Source of the DNA: a virus
Virus record (IMG/VR): IMGVR_UViG_3300037189_009658
Location: 1 to 26,008 of that record
Reading direction: 5' to 3' (one strand)
DNA: 26,008 nt
Part shown: positions 20,233-26,008 of the stretch, in pieces
Layout of the letters: every line of letters starts with the position of its first letter
How positions within the stretch are numbered: the stretch's first letter is position 1
Notes under the pieces: model-generated
Told to the model about the DNA's origin: nothing
Database searches by the model: none
What the model saw: the letters and a program-made list of their open reading frames with translations, nothing else
Made by a program: the position numbers and the translations under genes

Positions 20233-22886
20233 TGGCAACAAATTTAAAAACATCTGTTCTCGTAAATAATCAAGTTCCTGAATTTGTTCGGGACGAATAT
20301 CCATTATTCTTAAATTTCTTACAAGCATACTATGAGTTTCTTGAGCAGGAACAGGGAACAGAAAAAAATGATTTAATTACGCAAGCCAAAGAGTTGCGTG
20401 ATATTAAAGATGTTGATGCGTCTATTGATAAGTTTGAAGATAACTTTTTCAATACGTTTGCAACATTGTTTCCTAAAGAATCTGCAATCAATAAAGAGAC
20501 ATTGATCAAACATGCTTTGCCAATATATCTCTCAAAAGGTTCGGAAAAATCATTTCAGTTTTTGTTCCGTTTATTATTTGGTAAAGAAGTAGATGTTATC
20601 TATCCTAAAGATAATATTCTTCGTGCGTCAGATGGTAAATGGATATCTAACAACATTCTCAGAACAACACAGAACATCCAAAGCTATCATCGTGGCGATG
20701 GAATTAATAAATCTTTTACACTAGCACAGTCAGTTGATTCTAGCAGCATCGTTGTTTACATCAATAATGTTGTTCAGACGAATAATTTTTACATACTTAA
20801 AGAATATTCAAAACTGGTATTCAACACAGCGCCACCTAATAATGCTGAAATAAGAGTCCTCTACTTAAACTTTAATGTTGCGCTTTTTAATAATAGGAAA
20901 GTAACAGGAAGTATTTCGAGTGCTTCAGCACTCATTGAAACAGCAACTAAAAGAGTCATTACAGATGAAGTTAATTTAGGATTTCCTGTTGAACTTGTTG
21001 TAAGTAAGAGTAGCATTATTGGAACTTTTGCAAACGGTGAAGATTTACTTATTCCAATTATTGGTGCTGATGGCAATCAAATAGATGTTCGCACAGAAAC
21101 ATTTTCTATTATTCGTAAAATCAATGTTATTGATGGTGGACAAAGTTATAGAGTAGGCGATCTTGCAATTCTAACTGGTGGTGCACCAAAAAAAGAAGCA
21201 TTGGGTGAGGTTGAATCTGTATTCTCTGGCACAATTCAATTTGCCAACGTATCTGATGGCGGTGCAATATTCACGGTCACATCAAATGTTACATTAAGTC
21301 CAAACAACCAAGTTGCTAGAATCGTTGTTGGTTCAATTGACACTTCTGGAAGATTTGGCGCAAACACATATGTTGTTGCTACAGATTTAATTTCAAATCA
21401 TTCTAGCAATTTGATTTCTTCAGCAGACTATGGTTTTCCATCACCAAAAATTGCTTCACAGAATGTGAACACAAAAATTGCCGATGCGTTGAGTTTTCAA
21501 ACATTGACTGTAGGTTCTATTGCAACATTGAGTTTGTTGGGTGCAACGGGTGTTGTCAACACTGCTCCTATTTTGGATGCAAATGGTGCAGTTTTTCAAC
21601 CGATGACTGGTTCAGCAGAACGCTCAGTCAAGTCGCTTAAAGGCATCGGTCGTATTGATATAGTTACTTCTGGCAGTGGATATGTTCCGGGTGATGAAAT
21701 TGTTTTTGGTGCAAATCCTTTTGGAACTTATGGTGAAGGTGCTGCTGCTGTTGTTGGCGAAGTAACATCCGCAGGCGGTGTGAAACGTATATACATGCAG
21801 CCAAGTCGTATCACTGGAACGGCAAATATACAAGCATCAAATGTTACAATCGTTGGTACTGGAACAAAGTTTAATACTGAACTTGCTATTGGTGATAGAA
21901 TCATTGTCAACAATGAGACAAGAATTGTCAATGCAATCGTAAGTGCAACAAGCGTCAACGTGAATGTCGCATTTACTACAACAGCAACAAGAAGAAGAGT
22001 TGGCGCATATGAAAGGCATCCTGTTGGTGGAATAAATTATACACAAAACAATTTTCCAACAGTTACAATTTCTTCAGCAACAGGAACTGGAGCAAACATA
22101 TTCATCCACTCTTGTGTTTCTGATGGTGAACATTTATCGGCAGCTGGCACAAAAAGACCCGGTGAGATTCTTTCAGTTCGTGTCAAAGATCCTGGACAAG
22201 CATATAAATATGAGCCTACTGTATTTTTTCAATCTGAAACTGGCAGTGATGCAAGAGGCAATGTTGAAATTGAACAGGCAATTACGAATTCAGAAGGTCG
22301 TTGGAGAACATCCGATTCAATATTATCCTCAAGTGATAGAAGATTGCCTGGAGAAGAATATTTCATCAACTATTCATATGTACTTTCTTCACAAGTTGAA
22401 TTTTCAAGATATAAAACCATATTCAAAGAGTTGATTCATCCGTCCGGATATATTGACTATAGCTGGTTTAATAAAGAAAACGTTGCTGCAAAAGAATCAA
22501 TTACAACAGCCGAAACAAAAGATTTTTCAATTGACGAATACTCATATACAATTGCTGGTACAGTTAATGTCAATAGTACGATTTTTGTTATTGGTACAGG
22601 AACAAAATTCAATACAGCAAACGCATTAGGATTCTTGTCAATTGGCTCCAACATTGCTGTAAACAATGTAATACGCACTGTAAATAGTATTATAAGTAAT
22701 ACAGAACTGACGGTTTCAAGTCCATTCAATACGCTTGCAAACCAGCAAACGATGATTATTTTGACATCAGAAAGAGTTCTGCCGGGACTGGATAATCTTG
22801 CGTCTGACAATCTCAGCGCACAATTAATTACAACAGAAGATGAAATTATTTTGGAAACCGAATCATCACTAATCCTTAGAATCTAA
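20232..22886 (+). CDS. Large baseplate wedge/tail structural protein (gp7 position)
   Basis: The 884-aa protein begins MATNLKTSVLVNNQVPEFVR, then DEYPLFLNFLQAYYEFLEQE, IDKFEDNFFNTFATLFPKES, HALPIYLSKGSEKSFQFLFR and GKEVDVIYPKDNILRASDGK. I recognise this N-terminal domain from large virion proteins of T4-like marine phages. Genome position after gp6 suggests the gp7 role (T4 gp7, 1032 aa), but homology to T4 gp7 is not evident to me. Three Gly-Tyr motifs occur near 296, 474 and 647. Two copies of a GTGTKFNT-type repeat (about 537-575 and 779-820) are like those of tail-fibre and adhesin proteins. The body is beta-rich, Asn/Ser/Thr-rich and cysteine-poor. It would attach to the wedge rim. Confidence 0.7.
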   Translation: MATNLKTSVLVNNQVPEFVRDEYPLFLNFLQAYYEFLEQEQGTEKNDLITQAKELRDIKDVDASIDKFEDNFFNTFATLFPKESAINKETLIKHALPIYLSKGSEKSFQFLFRLLFGKEVDVIYPKDNILRASDGKWISNNILRTTQNIQSYHRGDGINKSFTLAQSVDSSSIVVYINNVVQTNNFYILKEYSKLVFNTAPPNNAEIRVLYLNFNVALFNNRKVTGSISSASALIETATKRVITDEVNLGFPVELVVSKSSIIGTFANGEDLLIPIIGADGNQIDVRTETFSIIRKINVIDGGQSYRVGDLAILTGGAPKKEALGEVESVFSGTIQFANVSDGGAIFTVTSNVTLSPNNQVARIVVGSIDTSGRFGANTYVVATDLISNHSSNLISSADYGFPSPKIASQNVNTKIADALSFQTLTVGSIATLSLLGATGVVNTAPILDANGAVFQPMTGSAERSVKSLKGIGRIDIVTSGSGYVPGDEIVFGANPFGTYGEGAAAVVGEVTSAGGVKRIYMQPSRITGTANIQASNVTIVGTGTKFNTELAIGDRIIVNNETRIVNAIVSATSVNVNVAFTTTATRRRVGAYERHPVGGINYTQNNFPTVTISSATGTGANIFIHSCVSDGEHLSAAGTKRPGEILSVRVKDPGQAYKYEPTVFFQSETGSDARGNVEIEQAITNSEGRWRTSDSILSSSDRRLPGEEYFINYSYVLSSQVEFSRYKTIFKELIHPSGYIDYSWFNKENVAAKESITTAETKDFSIDEYSYTIAGTVNVNSTIFVIGTGTKFNTANALGFLSIGSNIAVNNVIRTVNSIISNTELTVSSPFNTLANQQTMIILTSERVLPGLDNLASDNLSAQLITTEDEIILETESSLILRI

Positions 22887-22888
22887 AA

Positions 22889-24649
22889 ATGAGTACAACG
22901 ACTAAAATTACATCACTCACAACATTGACTGCGCTCAGTGCAAATACCGATAATACGGTAATTCTTGTTGTTGATAAAAGTTCTGGAACTCCTGTAACCA
23001 AACAAATGACGATTAGTGTTTTAGACACACGAATCGGTAATGGAGAATTTGCAAAAGCTAACGCAGCGTTTGATCATGCGAATGCAAGTTTCAATCATGC
23101 GAATTCTGGTTTCATTCAAGCAAACACAGCTTTTGCAAGAACAAATGCATCATTCAGTCATGCAAACTCAGGATTTATCCAATCAAATGCAAGTTTCAAT
23201 CATGCGAATTCTGGTTTCATTCAAGCAAACACAGGATTCACTCTAACAAATGCGGCATTCATTCATGCTAACTCGGCATTTTTAGCGGCAAATGGAACAG
23301 CAATCGCTGCTAACACGCCATCACATGTAGCAAACTCTGCTGGCTCATATGCAAATTCTGGATTTATTCATGCAAACTCTGCGTTCATTCATGCAAACGC
23401 AGCGTTTGATGCTGCTAATACTGCGACTGGTGCAGCAACAGATACGTATGCACGAAATACATCCAACGCAAGTTTCAATCATGCGAACTCAGGATTCATT
23501 CAAGCAAACACCGGATTTACGCTAACAAATGCTGCATTCAATCATGCAAATGCATCTTTTAATTTTAGTAATACAGTAAATACATTTGCAAACAATTCGT
23601 TCCACCAAGCAAATGCTGCATTTAATCACGCAAACTCTGGATTTATTCAAGCAAATTCTGCATACGATACAGTAAATGCTGCCGCTTCTTATGCGAACTC
23701 TGCTTTCTTGGTAGCTAACACGCCATCACACGTGGCTAACTCTGCTGCGATTTATGCAAATGGTGCATTCGTCAGAGCTAATACGCCAAGTCTGACTGCG
23801 AATCTTTCGTTCAATCATGCAAATGCTGCGTTCAATTTTGCAAATACCATATCAACTTCGGTAAATTCAAATTATATCAATGCTGCTTTTGCAAAAGCGA
23901 ACACTGCTTGTACACGTGCAGACGGTGCATTTACTACAGCAAATAATTCAGTTATTACCGCAGGTGGCGCACAGATAACAGCAACAAGTGGGTATAATCA
24001 TGCAAATGCTTCGTTTGTTCAAGCAAACGCGGTGTTTGTCTTAGCAAACGGAATTGCAATTGCTGCTAACACGCCATCAAGTGTTGCGAACTCTGGATTG
24101 ACTTTAGCAAATGCTTCGTTTATTCATGCAAATGCTGCGTTTGATACAGCAAATGGAATTGCAATCGCTGCAAACACTCCATCACATGTTGCAAACTCTG
24201 CTGCAATTTACGCAAACGGTGCATTCGTTCTTGCAAATGGGAATGCAATTGCTGCAAATACGCCATCACATGTAGCTAACTCTGCTGCGATTTATGCAAA
24301 TGGTGCATTTGATAAAGCAAATTCTGTATCAAGTACAGTAACTCTAGTATACAATCATGCAAATTCTGGATTTGATACTGCGAATACTGCGCTGACAAAT
24401 TCACTTCTTGCGCTGACACTTGATGCAAACGCAAACAATGCAAGTAATACTGCAAACGCAGCATTCAATCACGCAAATAGTGGATATATTCATGCAAACG
24501 CAGCATTCAATGCTGCAAACACAGCCGATGATTATACTGCTGCAAATTCGGCAATTTGGGCAACTTCACCGCCGTTAACCATTTATGCTGCGATTGATCG
24601 TCTAGCAAATCTGGTATATACTTTGAACAGTAACACACCAATACCATAA
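22889..24649 (+). CDS. Heptad-repeat fibre-like protein, 586 aa
   Basis: After a 50-residue head (TSLTTLTALSANTDNTVILV and onward), nearly the whole protein consists of seven-residue units of the form A-N-x-x-F-x-x, with x often Ala, Ser, Gly, His or Gln, as in HANASFNHANSGFIQAN. An Ala/Phe every seventh residue suggests a long trimeric alpha-helical coiled coil, such as a fibre shaft or whisker. Some units are broken by NTPSHVANS segments, perhaps hinges. The end SPPLTIYAAIDRLANLVYTL is a new small domain. A 49-bp segment is repeated exactly at 23081-23129 and 23186-23234. It lies between the wedge genes, where a short-fibre, whisker or spacer protein is plausible. Function is inferred. Confidence 0.65.
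   Translation: MSTTTKITSLTTLTALSANTDNTVILVVDKSSGTPVTKQMTISVLDTRIGNGEFAKANAAFDHANASFNHANSGFIQANTAFARTNASFSHANSGFIQSNASFNHANSGFIQANTGFTLTNAAFIHANSAFLAANGTAIAANTPSHVANSAGSYANSGFIHANSAFIHANAAFDAANTATGAATDTYARNTSNASFNHANSGFIQANTGFTLTNAAFNHANASFNFSNTVNTFANNSFHQANAAFNHANSGFIQANSAYDTVNAAASYANSAFLVANTPSHVANSAAIYANGAFVRANTPSLTANLSFNHANAAFNFANTISTSVNSNYINAAFAKANTACTRADGAFTTANNSVITAGGAQITATSGYNHANASFVQANAVFVLANGIAIAANTPSSVANSGLTLANASFIHANAAFDTANGIAIAANTPSHVANSAAIYANGAFVLANGNAIAANTPSHVANSAAIYANGAFDKANSVSSTVTLVYNHANSGFDTANTALTNSLLALTLDANANNASNTANAAFNHANSGYIHANAAFNAANTADDYTAANSAIWATSPPLTIYAAIDRLANLVYTLNSNTPIP
23081..23234 (+). repeat. 49-bp exact direct repeat within 21-bp unit array
   Basis: Bases 23081-23129 are repeated exactly at 23186-23234, 105 bp away, which is five 21-bp (seven-codon) units. 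A near copy occurs around 23467-23515. The rest of the array (about 23050-24530) has diverged copies. The identity at DNA level points to recent duplication or recombination among units, and copy number may vary between related phages. Confidence 0.8.
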
Positions 24650-24661
24650 TAAATAAAAATT

Positions 24662-26008
24662 ATGACTTCAGTAACTACAAAAAAGCTTCAAATTATTGCT
24701 GCAAAAGACTTTAAGGAAGCATTTTCTTCCAGTAACGATCCGACTGTCGGATATGTCTTTATTGGTAATCATACGGCATGGGCAGACGAAGGAAGTCCGC
24801 CAAATCTTGAAGATACTGTAAAGACAGAAAAGAGTATTTGGGACAATATGATTGCTGCTAAGAAAGTTGCTGGCGGCGATGTTGAATTGGTAATTCCTCG
24901 TATTCTTTGGACAGCAAATACAAAGTATCGTCAGTATGATGATACTATACCTTTCAGCACATTGCTCTCTGCAAATACAACACAAAATCTGAAGGGCATG
25001 TATGTAATGACCTCAGAGAAAAATGTTTATAAGTGTGTGTCTAATGCGATTTCTTCAAATGGCGCAACATCAAATTCAACAGTAATGCCTACTGGCGATT
25101 TTACAACATCAAATGGTAATATTGCAACATCTGATGGTTATATTTGGAAATACATGTACAGTGTACAGTCATCAAACAAATTTTTGACATCGGAATGGAT
25201 ACCAGTACCAGAATCAACAGCACAGTTTGACTATGATGTAAGTTCAACAGGAGTTGTTTCAGGAGAACTCGTTTCAATTATTGTGACAGCAAACGGTTCA
25301 AATTATCGTGAAGCATCTAATATTGTAGTTGATTCTTATGCTTCAGGTACTAAGCATTTAAATTTTTCAAATACAGTTTTAGTTCGTAATATTTTCAGTG
25401 TGTCTTCGTTAGCTAACTTAGCTAACATGTCTATTTCAGGCACAGGCATACCGACAGGAACATATATTTCAGCTATTGAAAATTCCAATGGAAATATATC
25501 TCTTTCTTCCACAACAACAGCAAATGGCGGTGGTTCAAATACACTAACTCACTTGACGCTTGCAACACGGGTTTATATAAACGGAGATGGAACAGGCGCA
25601 ATTGCAAATACGGTCCTATCAAATACTAATATAAACGCAACAGCAACACAAGCAAATATATCAAAAATTGTTGTAACAACAATTGGTAAAAATTATACTG
25701 TAGCCAATGCTTACGTATATGGTTCGGGTTCAGGAGCAACAGCTAGAGTTATTTTGCCACCAAAATACGGTCACGCTTATAATCCGTCAAAAGAATTGTT
25801 TGCAAATAACGTTATGGTTGCAGTCAGAATTGGAGAAATTGATACGACTGAAGGCGGAAAAATAACAGCAAACACAAACTTCCGACAGTATGGATTGCTA
25901 ATAAATCCGCATAAATATGGCAATACTGGAGCAGTTTCTTTAGCAAACGCAAATACAGTCTTTGTTCAAACATCTAACGTTACTGTGCTTTCTGGCGCAT
26001 CTTATCAG
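24662..26008 (+). CDS. 8: Baseplate wedge protein gp8 (partial, 3' end missing)
   Basis: The frame is open from ATG 24662 to the window end, giving at least 449 residues. The N-terminus reads KLQIIAAKDFKEAFSSSNDP, TVGYVFIGNHTAWADEGSPP, IWDNMIAAKKVAGGDVELVI and PRILWTANTKYRQYDD. It continues YVMTSEKNVYKCVSNAI, DGYIWKYMYSVQSSNKFLTS and EWIPVP. Later come GHAYNPSKELFANNVMVAVR and FRQYGLLINPHKYG, all gp8 signatures. T4 gp8 has 334 aa and forms dimers in the wedge. Here residues about 195-355 are an insertion with the Gly-Tyr motif (IVTANGSNYREASNIVV and IVVTTIGKNYTVANAYVYGS), so this gp8 is considerably longer. Confidence 0.85.
   Translation, partial: MTSVTTKKLQIIAAKDFKEAFSSSNDPTVGYVFIGNHTAWADEGSPPNLEDTVKTEKSIWDNMIAAKKVAGGDVELVIPRILWTANTKYRQYDDTIPFSTLLSANTTQNLKGMYVMTSEKNVYKCVSNAISSNGATSNSTVMPTGDFTTSNGNIATSDGYIWKYMYSVQSSNKFLTSEWIPVPESTAQFDYDVSSTGVVSGELVSIIVTANGSNYREASNIVVDSYASGTKHLNFSNTVLVRNIFSVSSLANLANMSISGTGIPTGTYISAIENSNGNISLSSTTTANGGGSNTLTHLTLATRVYINGDGTGAIANTVLSNTNINATATQANISKIVVTTIGKNYTVANAYVYGSGSGATARVILPPKYGHAYNPSKELFANNVMVAVRIGEIDTTEGGKITANTNFRQYGLLINPHKYGNTGAVSLANANTVFVQTSNVTVLSGASYQ

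Noticed and set aside
23050-24530. CRISPR or intergenic tandem repeat array
   Set aside because: The repeats are seven-codon units in one continuous reading frame and encode a heptad-repeat protein.
24648-24655. AATAAATA as late promoter of gp8
   Set aside because: It is seven bases from the ATG, so a start would fall at or beyond the start codon. The short gap is better explained as AT-rich junction sequence.

Overview
The window is an AT-rich 26 kb piece of a T4-like contractile-tailed phage genome (myovirus morphology), of the marine or freshwater type related to T4-like cyanophages and pelagiphages. I recognise T4 homologues of genes 33, 59, 32, 4, 54, 26, 48, 53, 27, 5, 25, 6 and 8, in short overlapping operons. 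The host cannot be read directly. The phage carries a circularly permuted (two-piece) tmRNA gene, an arrangement known from alphaproteobacteria, cyanobacteria and one betaproteobacterial group, so an alphaproteobacterial host is a reasonable guess.

Layout. (1) Positions 1-5884, plus strand: the end of a PD-(D/E)XK nuclease, a DUF3293-like protein, a 56-aa ORF, the permuted tmRNA (about 953-1262), a conserved 222-aa phage protein, two small one-helix membrane proteins flanking a secreted SleB-type cell-wall hydrolase, then the regulation/replication block 33 (late-transcription coactivator), 59 (helicase loader), a HAD-type phosphatase and 32 (single-strand DNA-binding protein). The block ends at a strong intrinsic terminator at 5893-5914. 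(2) Positions 5913-13425, minus strand, read right to left: gp4 head-completion nuclease, an unassigned 193-aa protein, a gp19-fold tail-tube initiator (gp54-like), gp26 with a predicted -1 ribosomal frameshift into a 68-codon extension, and two large tape-measure-like proteins, one with a muramidase domain and one with an SGNH hydrolase domain. (3) Positions 13459-26008, plus strand: the baseplate operon gp48, gp53, gp27, gp5, gp25, gp6, a gp7-position 884-aa protein, a 586-aa heptad-repeat fibre-like protein, and gp8, which is cut by the window end. Operons 2 and 3 diverge from a 33-bp spacer with a late-promoter-like CATAAATA.

How the parts fit. gp33 would direct host RNA polymerase to late promoters such as the one at 13423. 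gp59 and gp32 serve replication. The minus-strand block reproduces the classical tail order of tube-like protein, frameshifted chaperone pair, then tape measure. The plus-strand block builds hub (27, 5), wedge (25, 6, 7-like, 53, 8) and tube cap (48). gp5 lacks the lysozyme domain of T4 gp5, and wall-degrading activity appears instead in the tape-measure-like pair.

The signals most worth following are the phage-borne permuted tmRNA with its own tag, the slippery site at the end of gp26 with a hairpin and a Shine-Dalgarno-like loop beside it, and the duplicated tape-measure-like genes carrying different hydrolase domains.
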